Positions 20,860 through 32,614 are shown, counted from the first letter of the stretch. The stretch is 64,000 nt of DNA from Paguma larvata (GCA_030068075.1 CM057841.1:38047030-38111029); one strand, 5' to 3'. Notes: generated by a model from the letters alone, not told the origin. Made by a program: numbers and translations.

Positions 20860-21302
20860 TCCATTAGTGTGGGTTCTCCAAAGAAACAGAACTAATAGGA
20901 CCAATCGATCGATTGATCGATCTATCTATGAGAGAAAGGGGAAAAAAATGAGAAAGAGAGAGAGTGATTTTAAGGAGCTAGCTCACACACATGATTTTGA
21001 AGAGTTAGTGAATCAAAACCTGCAGGTTGGAGACACGGAAGAGTTGTGGTTTGCATCTAAAGGCAGCCTTCTGGCAAAATTCCTTCTTGTTCAGGGGAGG
21101 TAAGTCTTTGTTCTATTAAGGCCTTCAAGTGATTGGATGAGGTTCATCCACATTATAAGGACAATCTGCTTCACTCAATGCTATGAATTTAAATGTTAAT
21201 CTCATCCAAAAACAAAAACAAAAACAAAAACCTCACAGAAGCATCCAGAATAATGTTGTTCAACCAAATACCTGGGCCCTGTGGCCAAGTTGACACATTA
21301 TA
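20860..21302 (-). mobile_element. MLT2-like LTR (ERVL type)
   Basis: Reverse LTR: 'ttagtgtgggttctccaaagaaacagaactaatagg', a tetranucleotide run, 'ggagctagctcacacacatgatt', 'gttctattaaggccttcaagtgattggatgagg', 'tttaaatgttaatctcatcc' and finally 'aagttgacacatta'. This is the order of MLT2/ERVL LTRs read backwards. An A-rich (CAAAAA)n expansion is embedded near its far end. No internal retroviral region is attached. Confidence 0.78.
21207..21231. repeat. (CAAAAA)n simple repeat
   Basis: Four hexanucleotide units inside the LTR. Confidence 0.9.
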
Positions 21303-23070
21303 GGAGCCTGCCTGATGTTTGAACCCTTTAAGGACCTTCCAGTTCTCATATGATCCTCAGGCTCTAAAGACATAGATGGGATGGTAAAGGAAAGACACAG
21401 ACAACTACAGTCTAATCAATTTAGCAGATAGCCAATTCATATAATTTGGGGAAAAAAAGTATTGTAGATTCACTCATACCGTAATGTGGAACAGTTTTGA
21501 AGCATGACAACTTTCATCCACACGAAAGCTGGTAAACTTTTAAATTTCCTTCATCTCACCAATGGATTGTGAACTTAGGTGATAAATATCCTATTTGAGA
21601 CTAGTCAGGAAATAGGCATGAATGTGTAGGTTTCAATTTTCCATACATTTCTACATCTTAGTGACTTAGTCGGCTTCGTTCAAAATAAATCAAAGCTATG
21701 CACAGTCTTGAAAATGTGATTCTGTTATATTGTTAAGGTTGTTAGTTACCAGAAAAAGAGATTTATTTTCCTTTATCACTGTATAAGACTTGTGTACCAG
21801 CCTCTTGTACCCAGTAAGTCTTTTTTCCAGGAACCCCAGCCTTTCTACCAGGCCGCTGAGAAGAGCTTAAGTGTTCATCAGGTCATACATTATGTCATCA
21901 GCATTCTTTTGTTCATGTGGGAGCTATCATTTTATTCATCAATATTCTTCACAGTTAAAACTTTGGAAAATAGTTGTCAAAGCGTGTAGAACACTTATGG
22001 AAATGAAGGCCCAAAATATGCAGTTAGAATTGATCTGCTCATAACTGACAAGAACATATGCATCTTAGAGACACATCAATTTCAACTTCCAAACACTGGC
22101 CCATAGCTGATTGTGAACACTTTGCTGAGAATTAGATAAGATGAAAAACAATGACATGGAAATTCTACCAGAGACCTAAAATTCCACTGAGATGACGAAG
22201 AGCAGCAATCCATTCTTCTGCAAGGGATGACTTCCTTAAAGAAAAATTAAAGATGTTATACATGTTTGCATTAGCACATAAAATTTTTAAAAGTGTCATT
22301 TATAGGATAGACGTTAGAGCATTTATTGAGGCTGGTGTTCCTTGTTAGCATGCGATACAGCCTCAGAAGTACTTTTCAGAGAAATCTGTCTATAATGATG
22401 ATACTCGTTAGGGATGCACTGGCATACTCAATATCGGATAAGAAACAAGTTAAAAAAAAAAAAAACAATTGGGAAGCTTCAATGTCCTTCTCCAGCTGGT
22501 GATTGAGAGTGCTATATTCTACCATTACAAGGAAAAAGAATTGTGGCTTCATAACTCTTCAGGATTATGAAGCTTGCTTTCGTTGCAAATGATGATATCC
22601 AACAGATTGTTTAGTTACCATAGATTATCAGCTTTAATTGTAAAAGAGAGCATTCAAAGGATCCTCCTGCACCACGTTAGAGGGCCTTGGAGTGGTAATC
22701 TGCTTAGCCAACAGGTCCAGGTCTTAATCTTTTGGTTAACAGGGAGGTATTATGACGAAGAGAGAAAGCCAAGAAAAATTAAATTCCTTTTCCTAGCATA
22801 AGTCATGTATGCTCCAGTCACCTCGAAGTCATAGGAAAGGACTCAGATGGGGAGGGATTTCAATTTTACCTTAACCTTTTATTTTTTTCCTAAGACCCAG
22901 GATGTGTAGTATAGATACACACTTAAACATAAATAATTCAGCACAGATTTTGTTGTTATTATTGTTGATTTTATCTTGTACCACTAATGGCTCATCACAC
23001 TATTAGCAGCTTCTCCAAGCAAAGGTTCATTGGAGAAAATTTCTTATTTAATTGTACAAAGGAGACTATT
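21303..23070. other. unique sequence, no gene seen
   Basis: About 1.8 kb without a transposon I recognise. The part at about 22020-22400 is of mixed composition, with little low complexity, and could hold non-coding constraint. A 13-base A run is at about 22452. Frames at 21792-21989 and 22574-22801 show no domain. Confidence 0.45.
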
Positions 23071-23074
23071 GCTA

Positions 23075-23205
23075 CCATTTTAAAGATGAATAAAGTGAGT
23101 GTATGAGTGATCAAATAACTATCCCAGATTCAGCTCTGAAGCGGTGGAGCCAGGAATCCAAATTTAATTTTTTTAGAGCATATATCATACTCTGTAGTAC
23201 TCCCT
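23075..23205 (-). repeat. MIR fragment
   Basis: 'ttttaaagatgaataaagtgagt...atcaaataactatcccagattcagctctgaagcggtggagccaggaatcca' is a decayed reverse MIR ('cattttacagatgaggaaactgag...aagtaacttgcccaaggtcacacagc...ggtagagccaggattcga'). Confidence 0.62.
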
Positions 23206-23219
23206 GTTTCCTCCTTTTA

Positions 23220-23470
23220 CTGATGTCTTAAATTTGAATTTGGAATTATAGATTCACAGAAATTTGTACATCTAACAGAGTCCCATATACCCTTTCCTCA
23301 GCTTCCCCAATGGTAACATCTAAGGGAACTTATCAATATCAAAGCTAGGCAGTTGACATTCATATGATACTGTAGACTAGACTACAGACATCATTCAGTT
23401 ACTGTTATTTTTCATTAATTCATATCGATGGAATTCAAGTAAACTATATTACAGTATCAGGATTTTATAT
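23220..23470. mobile_element. old LINE-1 3' UTR-like fragment
   Basis: 'gattcacagaaatttgtacatctaacagagtcccatatacccttt', 'cagcttccccaatggtaacatctaa' and 'agactacagacatcattcag' match a block I recall from the 3' UTR of old L1M elements ('agagttcccatataccccttacccagtttccccattgttaacatctta'). Strand and subfamily are not settled. Confidence 0.5.
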
Positions 23471-23480
23471 TAGAAACCAG

Positions 23481-24734
23481 TCTCGTAAAAGAAAATTACA
23501 GGTAATTTACAGATGAAGTCCTGCTGTAAGCATACACCAAACACTGAAAATGAATTTTCATCATAAGTGCAATTTCAGAGCTTTAAGAAAAGCAGGTCTT
23601 AACAAGTTGTGACTACCTGACATTAAATAGAAACAGTCACATCACGGATCCAATTTTCTGTTAAGAGCAACTGTTCAGTACATTCCTTAATATCAAGTGG
23701 TCAGTGCCAAGCTTGTTTTATCTCCAAGTTATAAAGTTCAGAAAGAAATATAAAAATCAATCAAAATGAAAATATAGTGAAATAGAAGATGTATAAAGAG
23801 ATGTATGTTTTTTTGAGTAGCTTCGCTAACCATTCACAGCTGAATAGCAAACACTTTGGGGCTTTGTGCTCCATGGCAGAAGTCTTGGATGGATTAAAGA
23901 AGAATAGAATTTCTATTTTTCCTATTTCTTCCAATACCCCAACCTAGCAAGAATAACCAGTAAAATGTTTTCCTAGAATGAAAGAAGTGAGCCACTCAAC
24001 TGATCTGGGGGAGAAAAAGATCTATATAAATACATTTTTCCCTAAGAAAATAACGCTCAGACTGGAAGAGAAAAACACATGCATATACATTGTGTACTTG
24101 CAGTGCTGGTCAATATCTGTCACAGGACTTCTGTTCTTGACCAACAGGTTCCTATTAGTCAGTAGATAATGTTTTCTAGGAAACACTTTCAAAGAAATTG
24201 GCCCACGATAATAGCACTCAGAGGAAAATAGGTGGTTTAAAAAGCACTCCTTACCCATTGGGAATTTTCTGAAGGATTGAGTGGATGTACAAAGAAGGGA
24301 AAGTTCACTGTATGTCATCAGTAAGGCTTAACAAGCTATTGGTTCTTTATCTTTTCAGGACAAAGAGTCAAGAGGAAATGGTAGGGGAGGGGTGGGTGGA
24401 TTCTCTGTGGAAGTATAATATTTCAGGCACCTTATCAGTGTTCAAGGTTTTTCCTCATATAGCTCTTTTATGTTTCTGAAATAAATTTCTTTCTTTGTTT
24501 CCTTCATTTTTTTCCTACCTTCTTTCCTTAAGCCCTCCAATTTTGTCATCCCTCTTAAGCAGAAATTAATTTAATCATAGTGCTAACTATAAACACTCCA
24601 TTGCTTTCACATATGTGTCAATTCCTCTTGGTTATGTAGGTGACTATATGGGTAGTGATTGCAATGTATGTTCAGTACTGGGTATAGTGTTTGGCACACT
24701 TAAGCTGTGGCAAAGCAACAGATGAATCTAGAAC
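23481..24734. other. unique sequence, no gene seen
   Basis: No exon is supported; opposing frames at 23978-24318 overlap each other and have no domain. About 24510-24720 has the feel of an L2 3' end ('ttcagtactgggtatagtgtttggcacacttaagctg') but is too decayed to call. Confidence 0.45.
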
Positions 24735-24759
24735 AAAAATAAAGCAAGGATCATCCAAC

Positions 24760-27073
24760 AAGAAGATTTAACATTTATAATATTAATGCCCCTAGCATGA
24801 AAGCAGCCAAATATAGAAAGCAATTAATGACAAACTTAAAGAAACTCATTGGTAATAATACAGTAATAGTAGAGAACTTTAACAGCCAACTTAAAGCAAT
24901 GGACAGATCATCTAAGCAAAAGATTAACCAGGAAACAACGGCTTTGAATGACACACTGGACCAGATGAACTTGGTAGATATATTCAGAGAATTTCATCCT
25001 AAAGCAGCAGAATACACATTCTTTTTAAGTGTACATGGATATTCTCCAAAATAGATCATATACTGGGTCACAAGTCAGGTCTTAACCAGTAAAAAAAGAC
25101 TGAGATCATAGCCTCCATATTTTTAGACCACAAAGCTATGAAACTGGAAGTCACCTACAAGAAATAATTTGGAAAGACCACAAATATATGGAGGTTAAAG
25201 AACATCCTACTAAAAATGATTGGATTAACCAGGAAATTAAATAAGAAATTAAAAAAATACATGGAAGTAAGTGAAAATGAAAATATGAGAGTTCAAAACC
25301 TTTGGGATGTAGCAAAGGTGGTCATAAGAGGGAAGTATATAGTAATACAAGCTTTCCTAAAGAAGAAGGAAAAGTCTCAAACATATAACCTAATGTTACA
25401 CCTAAAGAAGCTGGAAAAAGAGCAGCAAATAAAGCCTAAACCCAGCAGAGAAGGGAATTAATAAAGATTAGAAGAGAAATCAGTAATATAGAAGTAAAAA
25501 AAAAAAACAGAATAGATCAATGAAACTAGAAGCTAGTTCTTTGAAAGAATTAACAAAATAGATAAACCCCTAGTCAGACGTATCAAGAAGAAAAGAGAAA
25601 GGACCCAAACGAATAAAATCATGAATGAAAGAGGAGAGATCACCAGGAACAAGACAGAAATACTAACAATTATAAAAGTATTTTATGAGCAACTATGCCA
25701 ACAAATTGTGCAATATGGAAGAAATGGATAAATTCCTAGAAATATGTAAACTACCAAAAGTGAAATAGAAAGAAATAGAAAATTTGAACAGACCCCAAAC
25801 GAGCAAATAAATTGAATCGGTAATCAAAAATCTCCCTACAGACAAGAGTCCAGGACAGGATGGCTTCCTAGTGGAATTCTACCAAACATTTAAAGAAGAG
25901 TTAATACATATTCCCCTCAAACGTTTCCAAAAAACAGAAATGGAAGGAAAACTTCCAAACTCACTGAATCCAAAACCAAAGATCCTACTAAAATGAATTA
26001 CAGATCAATATTCCTGATGAATATGGATTCACAAATTCTCAACAAGATACAAGCAAATCTAATCCAACAGTACATTAAAAGAATTATTCACCACGATCAA
26101 GTGGGATTTATTCCTGGGCTGTAAGGTAGTTCAATATCTGCAAATCAATCAATGTGATACACCACATTAATAAAACAAATGATAAGAACTATATGATTCT
26201 CTCGATAGACGCACAAAAAGCACTGACAAAATATAGCATTGTTTCATGATAAGAATCCTAAAGAAGTATAGAAGGAACATACCTCAACATCATCAAGTCC
26301 ATATACGAAAAATCCACAGCTAATTCTATCTTCAATGGGCAAAAACTGACAGCTTTTCCTCTAAAGTCAGGAACACAATGGAGATGTCCATTCTCACCAC
26401 TGTTGTTCAACATAGAACTGGATTGCTGGATTTCCAGCAATCAGACAACGAAAAGAAGTAAAAGACAACCAAATCAGAAAGGAAGAAGTCAAAGTTTCAC
26501 TCTTCGCAGACAACAGGATACTCTATGTAGAAAGCTCAAAAGACTCCACCCAAAAACTGCTAGAAATGATACATGAATTTAGCAAAGTTGAAGGATATAA
26601 AATCAACATACAGAAATCTGTTGCATTTTTATACACCAATAATGAAGCAGCAGAAAAAGAAATCAAGGGGTCATTACATTTGTACCAAAAAAACCACAAG
26701 ATACCTAGGAATAAATATAACCAAAGATGTAAAAGATTCATATTCTGAAAACTATAGAACACTTATGAAAGAAATTGAAGAGGACAAAAAGAAATGGAAA
26801 AACATTCCATGCTCATGAGTTGGAAGTAAGTGCAGTTAAAATGCCTATACTACAGGAAGCAATCTACACATTAATGCCATCTTTATCAAAATAACACCAG
26901 TATTCTTCACAGAAATAGAACAATGATAAAATTTGTATGGAAACAGGGGCGCCTGGGTGGCTCAGTTGTTTAAGCATCCAGTTTTGGCTCAGGTCATGAT
27001 CTTGCAGTTCATGAGTTCAGTCCCCACACTGGGCTCTGTGCTGACAGCTCAGAGCCTTGAACCTGCTTCGAAT

Positions 27074-27104
<31 letters not shown>

Positions 27105-27240
27105 CCTCCTCCTCCTCCTCCCCTGCTCATTCTCTCTCTCTCATACGAAAATAAATAAGCATTAAAAAAATTAAAAAGTATTGTATGGAACCAGAAAAAG
27201 CCCTGAATCCCCAAAGTAATGTTTAAAAAGAATAGCAAAG
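24760..27240 (+). pseudogene. LINE-1 ORF2 remnant (endonuclease/RT), inactivated
   Basis: ORF2 normally encodes an apurinic-type endonuclease followed by reverse transcriptase. Here pieces lie in different frames, broken by stops and frameshifts. Visible landmarks: 'IYNINAPSMKAAKY' and 'AAEYTFF' of the endonuclease (about 24775-25025), 'NLWDVAKVVIRGK' (about 25300), 'DKSPGQDGF' (about 25843), 'HDQVGFIPG' (about 26093), 'SIDAQKA' (about 26202), and '[18 protein letters not shown]' (about 26703-26757). The catalytic F-A-D-D motif reads F-A-D-N at 26503-26514. The segments at 26566-26685 and 26573-26818 are the same domain continued across a frameshift. No product is possible. Confidence 0.95.
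26946..27180 (+). mobile_element. felid SINE nested in the LINE-1
   Basis: Head GGGGCGCCTGGGTGGCTCAG, B box region 'gagttcagtcccc', a long (CT)n then (CTC)n tract at about 27076-27122, and an A-rich tail. The host L1 word TTGTATGGAAC is duplicated on both sides (26933 and 27181), and the L1 reading resumes with 'ccagaaaaagccctgaa'. The SINE is therefore younger than the L1. Confidence 0.95.
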
Positions 27241-28792
27241 TGAGATGCATCACAGTTTCAGACTTCAAACTGTATTACAAAGCTGTAATCATCAATACAG
27301 TATGGTACTGACACAAAAACAGACCAACAGATCAATGGAACATAATAGAGAACCCAGAAATGGATCCACAACTATATGGTCAACTAATTTTTGAAAAAGT
27401 GGTAAAGAATATCCAATGAAAAAAAGACAGTTTCTTCAACAGATGGTGATCGGAAAATTGGACAATGACTTGCAGAAAAATGAATCTGGACCACTTTCTT
27501 ACACCATACACAAAAATATATCAGAATGGATGAAAAACCTAAATGTGAGATAGGAAACCCTCAAGATCCTATCTTCAACTTTCGAAGAGTAGAACACAGG
27601 CAGCAGCCTCTTTGACCTCAGCCAGAGCACCTTCTTTCTAGACATGTCTCCAGAGGCAAAGGAAACAAAAGCAGAAATGAAGTACTGGGACTTCATCAAG
27701 ACAAAAAGCTTTTGCACAGTGAAGAAAACAATAAACAAAAATAAGAGGCAAACGATATAAGGGGAGAAGATATTTGTAAATGACATATTGGATATAGGAC
27801 TAGTATACAAAATCTATAAAGAACTTGTCAAGGTCAATACCTCAAAAAGAAATAATCCAGTTAAGAAACGGGCAGAAGATATGAACAGACATTTCTTCAA
27901 AGAATACATACTAATGACTAACAGACACATAAAAAATGCTTAACATCACTCATCATCAGGAAAGTACAAAACAAAACCACAATGAGATACCTCACACCTG
28001 TCAGAATGGCTAAAATTAACAACCCAGGAAACAATAGATGTTGGTGAAGATGCAGAGAAAGGGGAACACTCTTACATTTTTGGTGGGAATGCAACCTGGT
28101 GTAGCCACTCTGGAAAACAGTGTGGAGGTTCCTCAAAAAGTTAACAAAAGAACTACCCTATGACCCAGCAATTGTACTATTAGGTATTTATACAGAGGAT
28201 AAAATATACTGTTATTTGGAATTTGAAGGGGCACATGCACCCTAATGCTTATAGCAGTATTATCAACAAGAGCCAAATTATGGAGAGGTCCCTAATGTCC
28301 ACTGACTGATGAATCAGTAAAGAAGAGGTGGTATGTACATACAATGAAATAATACTCAGCCCCCGAAAAATGAAATCTTGCTATTTGCAATGAGATGAAT
28401 GGAACTGGAGTGCATTGTTCTAAGTGAAATAAGTCAGAAGAAAGACAAATACTGTATGATTTCATTCATATGTGGAATTTAAGAAACAAAACAGAAACAA
28501 AATTTAAGAAACAAAACATAGGAGAACATAAGGAAAAAATAAGATAAAAACAGAGAGGGAGCCAAAGCATAAGAGACTCTTAACTATAGAGAACTGAGGG
28601 TTGCTGGAGGGAAGGTGGGTGCAGGGACGGGTTAAATGAGTGATGGGCATTAAGAAGGGTGCTTGTTGGGATGAGCACAGGGTATGATATGTAAGTGATG
28701 AACCAATAAATTCTACTCCTGAAACCAATACTACACTATATGTTAACTTGAATTTAAATAAAATATTGAAAGAAAAAAAATAAAGCAAGGAT

Positions 28793-29084
28793 GGGGAAAC
28801 CCACATGTCTCTTACATGCCTTGCCGGAATCTGGATTCCAGTGAGTTTGGTTCTTTCCAGGAGTTTATGGTAGGGGATGCGTGTTTCTCATTTGGGCTAC
28901 AAGAGTCTTGTTTCACGGCATTCACATTACCATGATTAGTTCTTTTCTGTCACTTTGATTCCTACTAATTTTTTTCCTCACACCTGGAATCTCACAGCCC
29001 AACTGTTATTTCCAATGGGAAATTTCTACACATTTATCTGGGAGTAGTGTGAAGTGATAGCATCTGACAATAGGAAGTCCATTG
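28793..29084. other. unique sequence, no gene seen
   Basis: Short non-repeat flank after the LINE-1 target duplication; nothing recognised. Confidence 0.4.
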
Positions 29085-29280
29085 ATCTGACATCATGAAC
29101 CTTGAGGTCTAATCCCATTGAGTCATTTTACATTCTCTGTGAATTTTGTCACTTTTCCTAGCTATAAAAATGTGTTCAATAATTATGTCCATACCTTAGT
29201 ATTATTGTAAAGATTAAATAATGTTATGTATATTAACAGTTTACCATAGAACCAGGCGCGACGTAAGAACTTTCCAAATG
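29085..29280 (+). repeat. MIR element
   Basis: 'tgaaccttgaggtctaatcccattgagtcattttacattctctgtgaattttgtcacttttcctagctataaaaatgtgttcaataattatgtccataccttagtattattgtaaagattaaataatg' keeps MIR order from the head through the 'ttgttgtgaggattaaatga' motif. Confidence 0.7.
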
Positions 29281-29594
29281 TCAGAAACTCTTCTCTTGTT
29301 CTGTGATTTTCTGTGCTCATCTCCTCTGGACCATTTTACTTTCTTTGAAGCCCCTTTTCACCAAGTTCCTTTTTAGTTAAAAAAGAGAAAAACTGTCTAC
29401 ATTTCTGTGACTTTTTGCATTATAAGAATTTTAAATTGATGTTTTTAAGTATAACAGTATCATATTTTGGAAGTTAGAGAAACCACCTAAGCTGGAGAAA
29501 ATATTTTTTAATGGCGGTGTTTTAATGGAATTCCTTCTTTGGGAGACTCAGTTTGGTCTATGAGATCTTCCTGATTCCATTACATCGTATCTGG
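29281..29594. other. unique sequence, no gene seen
   Basis: Nothing definable; mixed composition. Confidence 0.4.
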
Positions 29595-29805
29595 GAAACC
29601 ACTCTCAGATCCTGCTCCTTTGGTAACCATTAGAAACATTTAAAAATTGCCTAATTCCTAAGCCTCATCCTAGAACAATTAACTGAGAATCTGACTATGG
29701 GCCACAGCAATGATAGTTAAAAAAATAAATAATTAAAAAAGAAAACACAAAACTTCTCAGTTGATTCTAATAGGAAGCCAGGGTAAAGAACTACTAATAT
29801 AAATA
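29595..29805 (+). mobile_element. MER5A-like MITE (hAT-Charlie)
   Basis: 'ctttggtaaccattagaaacatttaaaaattgcctaattcctaagcctcatcctagaacaattaactgagaatctgactatggg' and the terminal 'gattctaataggaagccagggtaaagaactact' match MER5A ('attagaatcacctgggg...aaaaattcctgatgcc...gattctaatgtgcagccagggttgagaaccactg'). Confidence 0.7.
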
Positions 29806-29849
29806 TATGTTTCTCGAAATGTACTATAGTGGCAATATGAACTCAAACT

Positions 29850-30040
29850 GGCGCTAACTGCCCCAGTAATTACCTGGGGGAATTCATAAAGTGTATTAAT
29901 TCCTGGGCATTAGCAAAACTCACTGAAACAGAATTTCTGAAAGTGGACACTCAGGGGACAAATATTTTTTAATAAGCATCTCCATTGATGCCTAGGTACC
30001 ACGAAGCTTAGTAGTCAGCAATATAAAGGTTCTGAAATTG
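29850..30040 (+). mobile_element. MER5-like MITE (hAT-Charlie), second copy
   Basis: 'taattacctgggggaattcataaagtgtattaattcctgggcattagc...actgaaacagaatttctgaaagtgg...ttaataagcatctccattgatgcc' keeps the MER5 order ('gaatcacctggggagcttgttaaa...gattcctgggcc...tgattcagtagg'). It lies directly after another MER5-type copy. Confidence 0.65.
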
Positions 30041-30780
30041 CAACCTCTACCAGGTTTGTGACTACTGACATCTTAACACCTGTGATGGGTCGTTTATTTA
30101 GTGTAGAGCTCCCTTGCAATTCTGGAGTCTGTACTGCTGTCTTGATGGAAGATGAAAGAAGTCAGTTTTTCAAGGGTTGGAAGTCTTTGTACAGCTCACT
30201 TCTGTTAGGGACTAAGTTCCTTCATCTCCTTACTCTGGATCTGTTGGGATATTCTGCAAATATCATTCAGGTTCCCTGACACAGACACTTGTGACTTAAT
30301 TTCTCCAGGAACCAATTTACTTTCTGTTAGGTGTTAATTCTCTAAGACTTTCAGGGAGGATGAAACCAAATAAACGTTCAAAGACCTTTGCACAATAAAT
30401 GCAGTAAGCTTCTTTTATAATAAATGCAATTCTTCTTTAATTCCTTAACTAAAAAGCAACAAAAATCACCAAAAGAACAAGTACTGATCTGTGAAAACAA
30501 TTTGGTGATTTTACAAAATAGTTAATTCTTATGAATAAATATATGTATATCACCATATGTTTGAAGATATATGCATTCATAATTTTACGTACACATGACC
30601 GTATATAATTTACTCTTCACTAGTTTTGGACATTTTAAAAATCAAATATAAGATGAGCTGAGTTGCAAACATATGACATTAACTAGAAATCTCTCATCAA
30701 TGAGATATTGCAAATCCCAGGTTTCCCGATAGATCATCATGCAGGTATATAGATATGCAATTAGATCATATATATAGAAA
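30041..30780. other. unique AT-rich sequence, no gene seen
   Basis: The 73-codon frame at 30058-30279 has no known domain. About 30400-30430 repeats 'aataaatgca...aataaatgcaa'. Nothing else. Confidence 0.4.
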
Positions 30781-30784
30781 ACCG

Positions 30785-31030
30785 GCTTAGGCATGACTAT
30801 CTGTGCTACAATTCCTGCTGAATGACTTCTTAATTGTGAGACCTTGGGAAATTCACCTCAATCTCTGTAGCTGTTTTCCACTCTATAGACGGGGTAATTA
30901 TTGATATACCCAAACATTGTCTGGGATCTAAGTGATACAGTGCATGTAAAGTACTTGGCTAAATTTTACTGAAAATATCAGTTATGCCAGGCAATCTGCT
31001 ATTATTAGGAAAGCACTCTGACAACTCTTT
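30785..31030 (+). repeat. MIR element
   Basis: 'ggcttaggcatgactatctgtgctacaattcctgctgaatgacttcttaattgtgagaccttgggaaattcacctcaatctctgtagctgttttccactctatagacggggtaattattg...tgatacagtgcatgtaaagtacttggc' follows MIR from head to tail. Confidence 0.8.
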
Positions 31031-31055
31031 GGTATAGAAACAGTGCCTAATAACA

Positions 31056-31466
31056 TGCATCATGGGATGAATTTTGTGTCCCCACAAAATTCGTATGCTG
31101 AAAGCTTCAGCACTTCAGAATGTGACTGTATTTAGAGGTAGGGCCTTTAAAGAGGTGATTACATTTTTAAAATGAGGCCTTTCAAGTGGATCTTAATCCA
31201 ATCTGACTGGTGTCCTTATTATTAGAAGAAATTGAGACACAGAAGGAGATACCAGGAATGTGTGTAGGACAGAGGAAAGACCATATAAGGATATAGGGAG
31301 AAGGAAGTCACTTGTAAGACAAGGAGTGAATCCTTAGAAAAAACCAAACCTGCAGACACTTTTATCTTGAACTTCTAGCCTCCAGAACTGTGGACAAATA
31401 AATATCCGTTGTTTAGTCAACCCGTCTGTGGTATGTTGTTATGGCAGTCCCTACCAAACAAATACA
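31056..31466 (+). mobile_element. MLT1-type solo LTR (ERVL-MaLR)
   Basis: Forward LTR: 'gggatgaattttgtgtccccacaaaattcgtatgctgaaagc', 'cagaatgtgactgtatttagaggtagggcctttaaagaggtgatta', 'atccaatctgactggtgtccttatta', 'tctagcctccagaactgtggacaaataaatatccgttgtttagtc' (includes the AATAAA signal), 'tggtatgttgttatggcagtcc'. It belongs to the same superfamily as the reverse copy at 6818-7218. No internal region is attached. Confidence 0.82.
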
Positions 31467-32284
31467 TAGAATAACTGAAGGAAAGGAATGAATGATGGGG
31501 GATGATTATAAGGAAGAAACACATTTATTCTTTTCTACCATAGTACTTCCAGTATGCTCTTCTACTCCCCTCACTCAATCATGGACACTGGATCATGCAG
31601 AGCGCACTATTTTTCCTCTCACTTCTTGGCATTAAAACAGCCTCATTCATAGAGTCTCATTCATAGATATGTAAATGTCCAATTCAGTAGAATATAAAAC
31701 TTCAGTCTTTCACCAGCTGAAAATATTATTGCTTCCCCCTACCCACCTCAGTGTCTATAATTATTTAGGTCATCTTTGTTTAGGTAGAATCAGAGATGAT
31801 CTTCTACCCTTCTGTCTCTTCCCTTCTTCTCCTCCTGTCCCCCTTAGTTTACTTTTCTGGCTCCTGCAGGGTAAGGGCAAAATGGATGGATGGAGGTGGC
31901 AGCGGACAGGGGGATGGTTTACAGTCGGTCAGTCAGAAGTACGGGTAACATCTTGCAGAACCTGATGCTTTCTCTCCTGTAAAATGGACATAGTGGTCCA
32001 TCCCAGGATGGGGTTCTTAAGGATCAAATGGTTCAGGGATGAAAAAAGGCACTCTGGCTACTGGCCTAGGCTTCTACCAGAAACTGTGAAATTTCAAAGC
32101 CTGAGGTAGATGAAAGGAGTGACATCAGAGGAGGATAAGTGATGTCACATTTCTGAGGGGTGCCTTGCCAGCCACTATGGGTGGTGGGAAAACAATGAGG
32201 TAGCTGGAGTTACTGATGTACATGTGAGGACAATCGACAATTGACAAGAGGTCGATTAAAGGGGTTAACAGACATTCAGTACTT
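31467..32284. other. unassigned sequence, MIR trace
   Basis: 31970-32060 ('gctttctctcctgtaaaatggacatagtgg...cttaaggatcaaatgg') looks like an MIR fragment. A short direct duplication CTCATTCATAGAGT lies at 31642-31655, repeated with two changes at 31656-31669. The frames at 31675-31965 and 32125-32319 carry no domain. Confidence 0.4.
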
Positions 32285-32475
32285 GCTCTATTCCAGACAC
32301 TGTGTGTTTCTCTTTTCACACTATAGCTAATTTGATTCTTAGAATGAGCCTAAAATGCAAACACTACTATGTTTTCTCTTTTGCAGAGGTGGTAACTGAG
32401 GATAAGAAAGTAAATAAGTTGCCAGCAGCCACGCAGAAAATAAAACAGACAGTAGATCTTAGATTAAAACCCATA
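32285..32475 (-). repeat. MIR element
   Basis: 'ttgctctattccagacactgtgtg...cacactatagctaatttgattcttagaatgagcc', 'ttttgcagaggtggtaactgaggataagaaagtaaataagttgccagcagccacgcag' is the reverse MIR order, moderately diverged. Confidence 0.7.
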
Positions 32476-32614
32476 TCAGCTTGAATTTAGATCCCGTGCT
32501 CTTCTCTCCTTCAGAAAATTGAGGCAGGAGGGAATCAGCATCAGGGAATGTGAAGAAGCAGCAGAGGAAATCCTGCAACGACTTAATTTTTTGGTGTACT
32601 TATTTAGTGTATTT

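Larger units (their letters stand above)
24752..28775 (+). mobile_element. 5'-truncated LINE-1 (ORF2 part plus 3' UTR)
   Basis: One insertion of about 4 kb. It begins inside the endonuclease domain of ORF2, runs through the reverse transcriptase and C-terminal regions (interrupted by a SINE), then the long carnivore L1 3' UTR ('gaaacgggcagaagatatgaacagacatttcttcaaag', 'cactctggaaaacagtgtggaggttcctc'), and ends in an A-rich tail. AATAAAGCAAGGAT flanks it at 24738-24751 and 28779-28792, extended by A's on the 5' side, which identifies the target-site duplication. ORF1 and the 5' UTR were never inserted here. An 'aatttaagaaacaaaaca' duplication is seen at 28478-28520. Confidence 0.95.

Noticed and set aside
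24797..25461. Two frames resembling endonuclease/exonuclease family proteins
   Set aside because: They are pieces of the degraded LINE-1 ORF2, not host genes.
31860..31880. A donor-like site 'ctcctgcagggtaagg' after a pyrimidine-rich tract
   Set aside because: No open frame with a plausible acceptor gives a persuasive exon; treated as chance.
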